64,000 nucleotides of DNA. Origin: Serpula lacrymans var. lacrymans S7.9 (taxonomy: Eukaryota > Basidiomycota > Agaricomycetes > Boletales > Serpulaceae). How positions within the stretch are numbered: the first letter of the stretch is position 1; each line of letters begins with the position of its first letter. Location of the stretch: positions 157,349-221,348 of the forward strand of contig NW_006763304.1 of assembly GCF_000218685.1 (NCBI RefSeq), read 5' to 3'. A program made the translations under genes and the position numbers. Of the stretch, positions 12,851 to 25,969 are shown in pieces. Below the pieces are notes generated by a model. It had not been told where the DNA came from, searched no databases, and worked only from the letters and a program-made list of their open reading frames with translations.

Positions 12851-15213
12851 ATGCACCTTACCCTAAAGGATGCACTTCTTCCGCAGCCCTCTAGCTTTGG
12901 GAAGAAAAAGGCTTATGAGATCCATGAGGTGTTGGGCACGGGGACGTTTGGAAAAGTCATGGTGAGTACCTGGCGTTCATTGTTTGATTCGTGTCTCGGC
13001 ATACGATAGACAGGGGCGTAGTTGAGACGATGGTGATTTCATCAGTTTGTCTTGTTATCTATCTCTTGATGTCGATACGTGATGGAATTTTCGTTGATCC
13101 TCCGTGATTTGTTTTCGCGTCTATCAGCGAGCAACTTGGCACGTTCCGGTAGAACAACTTTCTGTAGCGGAGCAAGGTGCTTCAGCTGGTCCACCGGATT
13201 CTCATAGCAACTCTTCAACATCAGTGCCCTTGTTTCGAAAACATTCAATACCTATCCTCCGATCTCCTTCACAATCTGCATCGTCGGTGAATTCCGGAAC
13301 TTCGGGAGTGTTGAAGGATGTAGCTCTGAAAGTGATTGCAAAGAAAAAAGTAAAAGGGAACGAGTCGACTGTCTGGGGTGAAATGGAAGTGTTGAAAGGT
13401 CTTAGCCATCCCAACATAGTGCGGCATTTATGCTCTTCGCTTGCACAGACCACTGATTTGTTGCTCGCTTCCAAAAAAGGTCAAATTCTATGAGTGGTTC
13501 GAATCACGCACCAAGTACTATCTTGCTTTCGAACTAGCAGTTGGTGGCGAGCTTTTTGAGCGAATCCTGCAAAGAGGGAAATTCACAGAGCGGGATGCTG
13601 TGGTCGTTGTTCGGTGCGTATGTAGTTCCTCCAGACCAGTGTAGTGATCTTGGAAGGATTTGCAATCCTGAGTTGGTGAAAAGTACTCACTACTACTATT
13701 TTCAAGATCAATATTATCGGGTGTCAAATACTTGCACGACCATGACATAGTTCATAGAGACCTCAAGTACGTTATCAGCCATCAAAATACTCCTGCCAAG
13801 CCTCCCCACTGCGGTCGTTTGCTGATATTCTTTGCTTGCCTTATTAGACCAGAGAATATTCTCTATAGAACCAAGGATGCAGATAGTGATATCGTGATAG
13901 CCGACTTTGGAATGTAAGTGCTATTCTTTATATAACATTTTTTCGTTGTATTGACATGTTCATTATAGTGCAAAACACCTTCACTCTGCAGATGAGCGGT
14001 TGCACACTGTTGCAGGCAGCTTTGGCTATGTCGCGCCAGAAGTACTCAACAAGAAAGGTCACGGCAAAGCTGTGGATATATGGTCGACCGGGTGAGTAGC
14101 TTTCGTTCAGAAATGCCAAGAAACCAATTGGTTAACAACTTGGTTATCATCGTTTCGATCTATCTTAATTGTATCGTTTCATGTTGGTTTCGATCAGAAT
14201 CATTACATACGTCCTATTGTGCGGTTACTCGCCGTTCCGGTCCGAGGACACCAAAGAAATCATCAAGGAGACCACTGGTGCAAAGGTCGAGTTCCATGAA
14301 CGGTACTGGAGTAAAGTGTCTAAAGAAGGTAAGTATCTTTTGTTGCTGCTATTCTGCCACAATGCTCAAAAAAAGAGGAAACCAGCGAAAATGTTTGTAA
14401 AAGCCTTGCTTGATCCCGATCCTGACCAACGACCCACCGCAGAGGAAGCCTTTTCTAAACACGTACGTGACTCGAACCTTGCTAAACTTTCGAAGCTCAG
14501 TTCTGACCTTACATTCGTTGCAGTGGCTCACAACGCATGAACCATCGACAGAGCACGACATCAGCGTTGGATTGAAAGACAATTTCAATGCTCGCCAGAG
14601 ATGGCGTACGGCTATCAATTCTGCACGAGCGTTGCATCGTCTCGGTAGGCGTACCAGCGCAGTGAGTTCAGGAAGTGGAGGATGGGGGAACGACAACACA
14701 GCTGCTGCTACAGATGATGATGATGACGACGACGACGAACTCGGGCATGCGGTGCCTAACGGCGAAACGGATGCAAGCAAAGCGACACTGGGCAGAGGTC
14801 ATCCAGGTTCGAATGAAAACGTCCATGTAATTGCAGCTGAGGATGATGTTGCTTTGTCCGGTAAGAAGGACGATTGCAATGGTACTAATAATGCATCTTT
14901 GACTGGTGTCGGTGAATCCAGAGTAGAAGATAAGGATGAGACACCGTCGCTGTTGCATAACGAGGCAGCTCCTCAAAAAAAAGAAACGGGAAACGTTCCC
15001 AAACAGCCGAACTTCATTCTGGATGACACACCCCGCCTGGAACGCGTCGATACACCGGATTCCTACGTTACAGCAGAAGATGAAGATATACGGATGCCGG
15101 GATCATTCATTATATCGAGTTCGCAGAATGGCTGGGACCATCGAGCGGAGCCGGAACGGGCAGGTCGACAGAATACTTGGTTCGACATGCTAAGAATGTT
15201 TTCAGCTGCATGA
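12851..15213 (+). CDS. CaMK-type Ser/Thr protein kinase with insert after the glycine loop
   Basis: Predicted 560-residue calcium/calmodulin-dependent-type kinase in nine exons: 12851-12961, 13128-13418, 13480-13613, 13707-13766, 13848-13913, 13969-14091, 14198-14328, 14386-14462, 14524-15213. Visible motifs are the glycine loop GTGTFGKV (29-36), VALK with Lys105, HRDLKPEN (195-202), DFG (218-220), a [12 protein letters not shown] activation segment with Thr234 at the site CaMK kinases phosphorylate, and RPTAEEAF. A serine-rich insert of about 60 residues (38-98) sits between the glycine loop and the ATP lysine, where most kinases have about 15. The tail (332-560) starts with [20 protein letters not shown], typical of the autoinhibitory and calmodulin-binding region of CaMKI, then becomes acidic (run of Asp near 430). 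The acceptor at 14385 was chosen because it restores the conserved SKEAK. The first intron is long (166 bp), so the insert could partly reflect a mis-set splice site. Confidence 0.85.
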
Positions 15214-17034
15214 TTGATTTGGGGAATATTATTATTGAGGGGTGTATGGGTGTAGAGGCCTTTCTGTGATCGTTGGAAATATTTAACTTTGTGTATTGTA
15301 TTTCGTGATAGTGTAGTTGGGCGTACTTTAGTACTTTCATTCTGAATTCTTTGGATGGGTCCAGGAGACCTGGCTTGAACGATTACGAGCCAAAGGCCGC
15401 GCAGAATTTCTGCTCGAGTTTTCCAGGATTAAGAATTTGACAAGTACGCTTGTATATCAGACATACAGAACCTTGGCAACAATTGTAGCTGGGACATGCT
15501 AAAGTGGCGATATACATAGCAGTTGGCAGCTCCACTTTGCCACTAATCCTCAGTATCCCAGGAGGATCTGAGACAAGTCGAATGAACGAAAGATAACTAT
15601 TCCTTCTGAAGTGGCAGATGGAAATAAGCCTGAGCAAGACAATCTCCTTAACGATCTAAAGGAGAAAGCGGGGAAAGTGAAGGGGTGAAGACGTGAGCTG
15701 TGAAGTCAGTTATCTCTCTCATTAATGTCAATTTGAAGTGTGGAGGTGAGATTTCACAATCAGGAGATGTCACATCTCTGGGAAACGAACTGGCGAGGTG
15801 AACCACCCTTACCTTGACATCTTGATCTAAGTAACACAGAATAGTCACTCATATTTTCTCTAGAAGACCAGAAGACTATATCTCTGGGCTACTTGTTTGG
15901 GGAAATGAGGAGATGGGACTGACGAATGGTACCATGAGATTCTTTATTAAATCGGGATACTGTACGATGCAGGCACCTACTTAAAGGAACTAAGTCGGTC
16001 AAGGTCCAGAAGACTCGATGGTGCAACTAGGTTGCATTTTAGGCAGAAGATGATGTCGTCCTGGTTGTGGCCCGGCCGTTACCAATGACGGGGAAAGGTA
16101 TTTGAATGAATCAAGAAAAACCATGGGTTAGATTGACTCTGATTCCGAGTTGTAATATAAACTTGGAGTTAAGTTAGTTATGAAATTGCTAGACTCACAT
16201 CATGATATAACTCCGAAATTTCGTGGACGTTGCGCGTCGTTTCAGCGCAGCCATTCTCAGTGAAGTGAAGTATGTTTCCTGTGCACTGCTAGTCACTGCA
16301 CTTCAATGCTTTTCAATCCTCGTGCCATGATTGGACTTTATGGGGTCCGTAGGGAAACCAACAATAGAACAAAGGATGAAGCACACTCTCACGATTGTCT
16401 GGCAGTTGTATGGCCCCGTGATTTCTATGTTTTCTCATATACATATGATGGGAACGCAAATATCATGATATTCTCTGGGGAGCCCTCAGCCTTGGCAGGA
16501 TGCTTAAAGCTAGCGTTGCAGTTATAGCGGTTTGCGTATATTTGAAACGGTAAATTGGCAGCCTGAGCGGGTTTGGGGTGTCGAGTATCGAGCATTCTCG
16601 TTGTCATGATGTTCTGATATGAAAAAGCAGTTGCCGGTTGTTTCAACGAGACTTGGAGAGGCGCAAAAGCCCGACATGAGTGGAAGAGCGATCACACTTC
16701 TCCCCCGGACCGTGTGCACTGAAAGGTCCTGATACTGTAATCCAGGTATCGAGAGCATACACATATAAAGTAGGGGCCATCTGGTATATTACTTACAACA
16801 ATAGATAGCAGCCCCCGCCTTTCTCCCCCACACTGCGAAAAGCCCCCGACTCGGAACTCCTGTCTGGTTAGCGAATTCGCGAGGCAATTACCGACTTATC
16901 GTTAAAGTCACGGTTGATAGATAAAGTATGTCGCACATTGCTTCAATCTCCACCCTATCCGCTAAAGCTCAGTGATATAAGGCGTCGTCTGTCTTCTTTG
17001 TCACGGTCGACGAGTCCTTCAAGTTCTGACCACC
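15214..17034. other. intergenic region, nothing recognised
   Basis: This 1.8-kb stretch lies between the kinase stop codon and the PPOX-family gene. It has only short open frames without motifs on either strand. The last 120 bases before 17035 probably hold the PPOX promoter; an ATATAA motif at about 16975 is a possible TATA box. Confidence 0.45.
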
Positions 17035-17997
17035 ATGGGTAACTTCTACGACGAAATCCCCGAGAACACAATCGAATGGATTAAGAAACAGCAGATGTTC
17101 TGGGTTGCATCAGCTCCCCTCACCGGGAGCGGCCATGTAAACGTCTCACCAAAGGCTACACCAAATTGTTTTCATATCATCAACCCACGCAAAGTGTACT
17201 ATGAAGATCTCACCGGGAGTGGTGCGTAGCTCCATACTTCATGTGTCTGCGTTCATCCTCCTCAACTCTGAGTGCAGGTATCGAGACTATCTCCCACCTG
17301 CGCGAACCAGGAAACGGAAGAATTACGATACTCTTCCATGCCTTTGAGGGTCCACCGAGACTGGTGAGACTGTTTGGCACAGGTACGTTACCGACGATCT
17401 TTTAATATTATATATCATTCTGAACATCCGCAGGAACTTTCCACGAATTTGGTACCCCGGAGTTCGATGAGTACGTTCCACTCGAGGGTCGAAAGCCTGG
17501 TAACCGCGCTGTCATCGTCATTGACATATATAAAGTTGGAACAGTAAGTTGTCCCAGTTGCCCTTACGAAAATTCATATCACGTTTTTCCTTCTTCGACA
17601 GTCATGTGGTTACGGCATCCCGTTGTACAACTTCCAATCACATCGTGTTCAGCTATATCGGTGGAACGACTCCATGGAAATCTTTGACAGAGAAAACGAT
17701 GCAGAGAGCAAATCCGAGCTCAACAAAAAGGGCATCAAAGCTTGGTGGACAGTGGAGAACTTGAGAAGCTTAGATGGCCTACCAGGGCTGCGTCATGCAC
17801 ATGTTGCACAACGAACACCAACGACGTTTTTCGACCGAAATGCTAAGGAAAACAAGACACCCGTACCAAAGTTGGGAAGAAGTAATAAGAAACGGGAGCT
17901 TGGTTTCGATGCGCTTCCTGTGAAGCTGGCTGCAGCGTTTGCGTTGGGGGTTGTTGTCACCACCGTTTATGGGAGGGTGGTTCAGACGATGGCCTGA
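17035..17997 (+). CDS. pyridoxamine 5'-phosphate oxidase family protein, C-terminal membrane anchor
   Basis: Predicted 265-residue protein spliced as 17035-17221, 17278-17382, 17434-17543, 17602-17997 (introns 56, 51 and 58 bp). The first 130 residues resemble the FMN-binding split-barrel fold of PPOX-like proteins: an N-terminal helix, the strand FWVASAPLTGSGHVNVSPK, and RITILFHAFEGPPRLVRLFGTG. Proteins of this family bind FMN or F420, but their substrates are mostly unknown, so no reaction is assigned. SCGYGIPLYNF (about 135-145) is a conserved-looking motif. A hydrophobic segment at the C-terminus (about residues 240-260) suggests tail anchoring in a membrane, which is unusual for soluble PPOX enzymes. 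The start has a good context (ACCATGG). Confidence 0.82.
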
Positions 17998-19830
17998 GGG
18001 GAGGTATCCTTCGTGAGTTTGTTGAGAATGTATGTATGATTTGATGAACTTTGTATTATTGTATTCTACACTGGAATTATCATTATCTTTGTATGTCATT
18101 CAGAGCGATGTTGTTTCGAGTCCATCTTTCTAGTTTCGACGACTATGAATGCATGGAGGCTCATCGTCTCGCAGCTTTGCGCCCGACGTACAGCCGTATA
18201 GTGTATGCTGTATCAGCCAGCGAAGGTGTAGGGTACGTTTTCAACGGCCGGGGACCATCCCAAGCACGAAAGCGCTAGTCTTCTATAAGTTAATGAGTCA
18301 GAAGATAGGCGCTCCTGATCAACTACGAAAGCTGGCTAATCATATTAATGATTCTCAATACTAATCCGAAGCTGAGTCGCTGAGGGTGTTCTTTCAGGGT
18401 TTACTATGGGCGCAATAACGTCGAAGCTCGTCGAAGCTCGAAGTTCAAGGCGTAACAAAGAACGACGACAAAAGGAGCAGGCATCACTCGATCATATATT
18501 CAAGCGATATCTTCGAGGGTCCTCCAAAGGTGCCTGTGAGCGCGATATACGGGGATATGCAGTATCGCATGCGAGGATAGTGGGTTACATGCTCGTAGTG
18601 TAGTGGCACCGCCTTTCGCAGCACTCTTCTCTGGAGCCACTAGTAGAATAGGAAGGTCAAGAGACGAATAAGTAGTAAAGATAGGGCCGAAGAAACATCA
18701 CTCGCTTAACAGATAGAACCATACCTGTCACGTCTGCATGAAATTCCTGTATTCTCCTGCACATGGCCGTTCGTCGAATTGAGGATAAGGGCGGTCACAT
18801 AACGGAGCGGGACGACCGTTGTCGCAAGGGGATGTGGATGTGCTATCTGGGGTGCCCAAATTCGAGCTTGAGGCACTGCTTGTCTCTGATCAGGGAAGGT
18901 TGGAATTTGTGTACGGCGCTATCCTGTCATAATATTGCGTCGCAACTAGTTGTCTACAAGCCACCAAAGGGGGAATAGGAGCGTCCCCAGCGACCTGTTC
19001 TCTTTTGAGCAAATTGATTGAAACAGATGTGATCAAACTGTGAAAATCGATGAATATATTTCGTTGTTGTATCATACATAATCTGCTGATGTGACTTGCC
19101 TGATCAAAATCCTGCGGCCGATATCGTAGACAGTTAAAAAGATGATATGTCCAGGTTACATCGATAATCGAACAGAACCGCACTGCGCACTGTAGGAGCA
19201 GCCTCGTCCTCTACGAACTTGGGGTCCGCACGCGTCGGCAATCCGCGACTCTTTACTGGAATAAAGACCTTGAACTGAGCCAGATTAAAGAGTTCATTCC
19301 AGCGTCCAGTGAGTACCTGCCATTACGTTTGGCAATATTGACAAAGTTGCTTCCGATTCTTGTAATGAATTTTATGAAAGGAATCAGTCTCCGACCGTTT
19401 CTAAGTCAGAGATACTGGCGAGCTTGCATATGCACCATCATCGTCTGTAACCAACAAGCTCACCATGGCAGAGTCGCGCGAAGCAGGGAATCTGTACGCG
19501 TCTTATCAATACCCTGCCAAAATTACTCATACGTCTTTTAGCGCCGAGGTAAACCCCTCATCTGAAGTACAGCATTTGCCATCCCTGAAATTTAAAATGC
19601 ACTACCACCCATATCCTCCTAAGAGAGGCATCGAAACTGCGAGGTACAGCACCGAGTGTCAAGCGTCAAGGTGCAAGTATCTGTCATGGTCCAGCACCAG
19701 CTGACAGACCCACCAGCGGCTATCGCTATCTACCATGCTATTTATCTGTCACATCTCCAATGCAAATTTGCCATCACCATCGAGTCTATTTCTTCGTAGA
19801 CCCCCACCGTGACTTCCCACTAGCATCCAT
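17998..19830. other. intergenic region, nothing recognised
   Basis: This 1.8-kb stretch lies between the PPOX-family gene and the first GT90 gene. Short frames on both strands show no known domain, and no repeats or transposon ends were seen. The 100 bases before 19831 are C/T-rich and likely include the promoter of the glycosyltransferase gene. Confidence 0.45.
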
Positions 19831-22144
19831 ATGCCCCGGTTCTGGTTCTGGTGCTCCTCTCGTCGGATGATACGGTCTTCCTCAGTCCGCAAGCTCGTCG
19901 TCGCCGTCGTCGCTGCATGCATCGTCGTTTTGTCTTTCGTGGTGGACCTGAGATATTCGGAGGTCTTGCCGTGTGGATTTGACCGGTCGCGGGTCGCACT
20001 GGAAAGGCCCTGGGATCCGTGGCATCCACACCCACTTCCACGGTGTGCGAATACATGCCCTCGGCTCGATTCGGGTGGATTGCCTCCCTATCTATCTCCC
20101 GCACTTGCCCAAGCGCCTATCAAATCAAATTCCCTAATATCGTCAGAGTCAGAGTCGGAGGAGCTGCAACCTCATCAGTACGGTGCAGATGGCTTGCTTA
20201 TCGTCAACGCAGAAGGCCCCCACCCCATTTTCGAGCTGATGAAGCGTGCTGAGGCTTCCTGGCGTTCAAAGCTCGATCGCGCCAGCAAGACCCTAGACGA
20301 AGCTGTCGCAGAATACAAAAGACGCTATCATCGTGCTCCGCCCATGGGGTTCGATGTTTGGTATGTCGTCCATCTTTTATTCTTGATATCTCTCTTTCTC
20401 TTCTGTATGCTCCTTCGAGGTGATCTGATAACCTTGTAGGTGGCGTTACGTCGTCGAGAACAATGTCCAGTTGCCAGACGAGTACGACCAGATATACCAC
20501 GACCTGGAACCCTTCTGGGGACTCGACCCTCTCGACCTGAGTGCTATTCTGACGCAGCTGGAGGTCGATGAGGGGGTTATCACCATTGGAAAACACCACC
20601 CCACCGACCCTATCACCGTCTTCAATACCACTCTACCAGAAAATCGGCAGAAACTGCTTACAGAGATGGTGAGCAATGTGTTGGAGGTGGTTGAGGGGGT
20701 ACAGTACGATATACCCCCGTTTCGGGCTGTGTTCTCCCCGTACGATAATCCGAGCATGCTTTCGGAGTACACGGTCAAGGCTATGGCTCTTGAGGCTGCT
20801 GCTGCACGTACTTGTGGGTGGAGTGTTGTCCTCGCTGCTTGTTGCTATATAGGACATTGCTGATTAATATCATGGGTTCCAGTTATCAACGTCAGCGATC
20901 TGCCACCTATAAAAACTCGGGGATGGATACAGGCGTGTTCACCGTCATCTCCTGCGCGTCAACAACCCATAGACCTCGACGCTCCGCCCTCACCGCCCTC
21001 AAAGAAGAAGAAGACATTCATCTTCGACCATTACCTCTCCATGGACCCCTGCCTCCACCCAACCCTCCTATCCCACCACGGCCAATTCCTCTCCCACAAC
21101 CAAGGTCCCTATCCACAAAAAGCGCTCGTCCCGCGATTCTCCCAGTGCTCCACGCTACTCCACCACGACATCCGACCTGCAACGCTGTATAATTGGGTCG
21201 ACGATATCCTCCCGCGCAGTAATGATCCGCCGTGGTACGAGAAAGTGGAGGATAGACTTGTGTGGCGCGGCACGAATACGGGTATTTATCATGCTCCCGG
21301 GACGCGCTGGCGGGATGCACATCGTGCGCGTCTTGTGAGTTGGGCACATGATTCGTCGGGTTCGGCTTCCCTTCTTCTTCTTACCAGTCGTAGTGCAGAG
21401 AAGGAGAAAGTCGGTCGGGGACAGGAGATTAGCAAGTCGCACATCAATCCTGCGCTGTTGGATATCGAGTTTGCGGGGAAGAGGGTAGGGTGTGCGCCTG
21501 AGTTTTGTTCTGTGCTAGATGGGGAGTTTGAGTGGCGAAAGCGGCAGACGATTAAGGATTCGGGAAAGTACAAGTATGTACTTGACGTGAGTATGGTTTT
21601 CTTGCATCACATCTGCAGGAGATGGTCGTCGTTGATGATGATTGATGATGTTATTGTATAGGTTGATGGTAACGGCTGGTCTGGTCGTTTCAAGCGTTTG
21701 CTCACATCCAATTCGTTGGTCTTCAAGTCGACGATATACCCTGAATGGTGGGTCTAATTCAGGCTATCATGATGTGATGATATGAACGAGAAAGGACGAC
21801 GTGAACAGGTTCATAGACCGCATTGAACCTTGGGTACACTATATACCTGTCCAAGTCGATCTATCCGACCTGTACGACTGCCTAGTATTCTTCCGCGGCG
21901 GTCTGTATGGGGAAGGCGCACACGAAGAGCATGCACAGAGGATTGCGAACGCTGGGCGGACGTGGAGCAAGAGGTTTTGGAGGAAGGAAGACATGACGGC
22001 TTATATGTTCCGGTAAGGGTTACCATCTTTTTGACGTGTGTTAAGGGGCTGACGGAGATGGTTTGTGATGTGTTGTGTGGCAGCTTGCTTTTGGAGTATG
22101 CCCGAGTTATGAGTTATGATCGGGATGCGATGAGTTTTAGGTAG
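19831..22144 (+). CDS. GT90 (CAP10-like) glycosyltransferase, copy 1
   Basis: Predicted Golgi type II membrane protein of 652 residues, spliced as 19831-20360, 20440-20813, 20883-21586, 21662-21747, 21809-22012, 22084-22144. It has a short basic cytosolic end, one membrane segment (about 22-38) and a luminal stem. The C-terminal half is a CAP10/GT90 domain: [37 protein letters not shown], then the hallmark [14 protein letters not shown]...IYPEW and YVLD before it. The family includes Cryptococcus Cap10 and xylosyl- or glucosyltransferases acting on surface glycans. The sugar added here is unknown. All introns match copy 2 in position and phase, so the two arose by tandem duplication. A start at 19867 (second Met) would keep the membrane segment. 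The first exon is longer than that of copy 2, with a divergent stem. Confidence 0.86.
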
Positions 22145-22697
22145 TCGGGCTGCGAGTTTAAGTTGGCTGGGAATCAAGGTACGATGAAGACGGCGATGGC
22201 TTGATTGAACTGGCATTTGTATTTTACCAAACCTATCTTGTAGTGACTGTGATACCTTTGTCCGCTGTTACTGGTACGGGCAAGTGTGCCTGTGGTAAGT
22301 TGACTTCTAAACTCGATCACCGCTGATGCTCGTCTCGGGATTCTCCGTCAACGCTCTTCTCGATCAGTCTTATCTGCCCCAACACTCATAGCTTGATACT
22401 TACGGCCTCTCTCCCTTCGATTTCTGGAAAGCATGTGTCTTTTGAGATCAACTCCACCTCTAGAAGACGACACGCATGGCAACGATGGTCTGGTACCGAG
22501 TAACTCTCGTTCAATCAGGTTCGTTGGCATCTCACGAACTTGGCCCTGCACAGGCGCCCATCCAATCTGCCATAAATCCCCATCTCTCGTCATGAAAAAA
22601 GAAAGAGTCCGTAAATTAGGCCATGGATGGTCCTCACCACCAGGCTTGACCGTTTGACCGTTTGAACTTCCTCGTGTGTCTCCGCCCACCTCCTCGA
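22145..22697. other. spacer between the two GT90 genes
   Basis: This 553-bp gap between tandem paralogues serves as the 3' end of copy 1 and the promoter of copy 2. It contains no motif-bearing frame. The frame of copy 2 is open upstream of its ATG at 22698 back to about 22660, but no earlier ATG exists in that part. Confidence 0.45.
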
Positions 22698-24969
22698 ATG
22701 GCAAAATCTGCCTTTTTCCGCAGACTAGTCGCCCTCGCCGCCTCTATCGTCGTCATCTCCGCCGTCGTCAAATATCCCCAAATCATCTTCGCTTCCGACA
22801 GATCAAAAACCGTACAAGACCCTGTCAATTTTCAGGCATGCGTGTCTGGCGCTCAGCTTGATTCGGCGTCTTCGCTTTCGCCGCCGCCATTGGATTTGCC
22901 TGCGCTGGAAGAAGAGGAAGAGGACGGGGAGGCGAGAGGGCTGCAGCCACATCATTACGGCGATGATGGCCTGCTTGTCGTCAACCTCAATGGGCCTCAC
23001 CCTATTTACGAGCTCATCAAGCGTGCAGAGGCATCTTGGAACGCCAAGCTAGATCGTGCTAGCAAAACTTTCGAACAAGCCATTGCAGAGTATAAAAAAC
23101 GCTACCATAGGCCTCCCCCCAAGGGCTTTGATCTCTGGTGCGTTCGCGTCTCCCTATCCCCGATCGCTACTCGATCCTCGATCGATCGTGTAGTAGAGTC
23201 TTCGACATCTCGACATCTCATATCTGAGTGCGCTGACTGACATGTAAAATTATGAACTGTTTGCAGGTGGGACTACGTCGCGAAACACAATGTCCAGCTA
23301 CCCGACGAGTACGACCAAATCTACAAAGACCTCGAGCCCTACTGGGGCATAGACCCCCACGACCTTGCCTCCATCCTCTCCCACCTCGAAAATGACAAGG
23401 GCGTGATCGTGATCGGCAAACGCCCCTCCAACGACTACATCACCGTCTTTAACTCCACTCTTCCGCCAGACCGCCAGGGCCTGCTGGCGGCGACGATCAA
23501 GGATCTGCTAGAGGTCATACAGGGAGTTCAGCAGCATATACCTCCCTTTCGCGCTGTGATGTCTCCGTATGACAATCCTGGGATGCTTTCAGACTATAGG
23601 ATCAAGTCTATGGCGCTCGAGGCGGCTGCGGCGCGGACATGTAAGTGTTACGCGTCTTTATGTCCTTGGGACAGTCCTAACTATTAACCCTTCCCATTTT
23701 TGTGTCCAGTTATCAACATCAGCACTCTACCACGCATAGAAACCGAAGGATGGATACACGCTTGCTCTCCCTCCTCTCCCGCCCACCACACCCCTCTCTC
23801 CCTCACCTCTCCTCCTGTCCCTCCTCCCACCAAACGCTTCATCTACAACCACCCCCTCAGCATGGACCCCTGCCTCCATCCCTACCACCTCACCTCCCAC
23901 GGCCAATTCCTCTCACACGACGCCGGCCCCTTCCCCCAAAAATCGCTTGTCCCCCGGTTCTCCCACTGCTCTACGCTGCTACATCACGACATACGCCCCG
24001 CGCTCGCTTATAACTGGGTGGAGGACATTTTGCCAAGGAGCGACGATCCGGAGTGGGAGGATAAGGTGGATGAGAGGCTGTTGTGGAGGGGGAGTAATAC
24101 AGGGATATTTCATGGACCTGAGACGCATTGGCGGTATGCGCATCGCGCGAGGCTTATCCGCTGGGCGCATGATCTCGCTGGCTTCACCTCCCTCCTTCCC
24201 TCCCCCCCTTCTCCGACCGAGAGAGTCGGAGAGCTGGTGGAGAGCAAGAAAGCTTATTTGGGCCCGGCGCTGCTGGATATCGAGTTTGCTGGAGAGCCGA
24301 TTGGATGTGACCCCGAGGTGTGTCGTGTTTTGGATGAGGTGTTTGATTGGAGAAGGAAGCAGAGTATTAAGCAGGCGGGGAGGTATAGATATATTTTAGA
24401 CGTGAGTCCGGCATCTCTATTATATTCTATTATGCAGAGAAAGTCAGTTTGTTGACGACAATCTGTCAATTTAGGTCGATGGGAACGGCTGGTCCAGCCG
24501 TTTCAAACGTCTCCTCACCTCCAACTCTCTCATCTTCAAATCGACAATATACCCTGAGTGGTGAGTTGCTCGTTCCATACCACTGCATTCAAACCGCTTA
24601 ACAACACTAATCCCTCACCCCCAACCCTCCCAGGTTCACAGACCGCATCGAACCCTGGGTGCATTACATCCCCATCCAACTCGACCTCTCCGACCTCTAC
24701 GACGCTCTCGTCTTCTTCCGTGGGGACCCAACAGGCGCCGGCGCCCACGAAGACTTGGCAAGGAGGGTGGCGGAGGAGGGGAGGAGGTGGAGTAAGGGAT
24801 TTTGGAGGAAGGAGGATTTGACGGCTTATATGTTTCGGTGAGGCGTTGCGTTTTCGGGGGGGTTGGGGTTGAGCTGACTTTTAGACCGGCTGGTCTTAGA
24901 TTGTTCTTGGAGTATGCAAGAGTGATGAGCGTGGATCGGGATGCGATGACTTTTACCGAGGAGAGTTAA
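22698..24969 (+). CDS. GT90 (CAP10-like) glycosyltransferase, copy 2
   Basis: Paralogue of the gene just upstream: 621 residues, spliced as 22698-23137, 23267-23640, 23710-24401, 24475-24560, 24634-24837, 24900-24969. Exons 2, 4 and 5 have exactly the same length as in copy 1 (374, 86 and 204 nt). A membrane segment lies at about residues 10-24, followed by a Pro- and Glu-rich stem. The CAP10 domain shows [37 protein letters not shown] and VDGNGWSSRFKRLL with IYPEW. It is predicted to transfer a sugar in the Golgi lumen, substrate unknown. The stem and the linker before MDPCLHP differ most between the copies. The last acceptor (24899) was chosen over 24884 because it restores the Arg codon and the LEYARVMS motif shared with copy 1. 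Confidence 0.86.
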
Positions 24970-25969
24970 AATTAGATGAGTGACAGTTGAGTTAACTCAC
25001 GTCGTGGACCACCTGCGATCTCGTCGTCTGCATGTTGGTGGGTGGGAGGGAGTTTGACGGAGGGAGGGAAAGATAATACTTAAGAGAAGTGGGCCCGGAT
25101 TGTGGTTTTGTGGTTTTGTATGATAGTACAAATCCCTTTGATAGATATGCGCTAGGGCAGATTGATGACTCTGTGACAGAGAACTTAAACTGAAAACTTA
25201 TCACGCGTCGTGATATTGGCTGTTTTGGCTCATGCGTCCGCAATGTTGAGGTTGTCATGGGTGGGGACCAATATGTGATGACAGTCATTGTATATAGCCA
25301 CCCTTGCTGTGATGCTGCTAGTATTTCAAGCACGCATCATAGTTGTGTACGTGTGCAATAGCACCTGTGAATTCAATAAAACTCCACTCAGGAGCACCTT
25401 GTTGATGCATATGGCACCCACAAGAAGAATGGTGGTCACATGAAGCAGACCATGAAACTAGAGCTTGAATGATTCCTTCTGTTTGTTCAATCCCCTCAGT
25501 TGTTCTGTATGCGAGCATCAGTAAAGTGTCACTTTCCTTTGAAGATCTTGACTCACCTTGTGTGAGGAATCAATTTTTCTCATTGCATTCCCATCATGTT
25601 GTGGTTATCCAACTTGTTCCCCATCACTCCTCTCACCCTTGGGCTAGAGATCACAGCCGGTACTTTATTACTTCTATCTTTCTTCTTCTTATTTTCCCTT
25701 CATACTCACATTCTATTGTACTTATGACAAAGGAGAACCGTCATAAATCCTTGAGAAGATATCCAAATGGCATAGCCACGATTCAATGCTATGTCCGGGA
25801 ATACTTCAGCAAGAGATTAATCAGCAATGTAGGCTGTGACTCAGTATCTTCTCATGGGCTTACTGATACAGCCAACCATACATCTTTTACTAAGGCTCTC
25901 TCTCATATGATTAGTAAATACAATACTTCCCTTTTTTCTTATTGGTTAACCGTGACCATTTAGTCAGGC
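24970..25969. other. boundary between gene region and transposon nest
   Basis: This 1-kb stretch lies between the GT90 stop codon and the first LTR. An open frame at about 25469-25963 encodes a Ser- and aromatic-rich sequence with no motif I recognise and probably is chance in AT-rich DNA. I see no terminal repeats of its own. Confidence 0.4.

Noticed and set aside
13490..13510. GGTTCGAATCA resembling a tRNA B box
   Set aside because: It lies in a kinase exon with no A box or cloverleaf around it.
25469..25963. Open frame of 164 codons before the first LTR
   Set aside because: AT-rich, Ser- and Tyr-rich, no motif. It ends just at the LTR and is probably chance.
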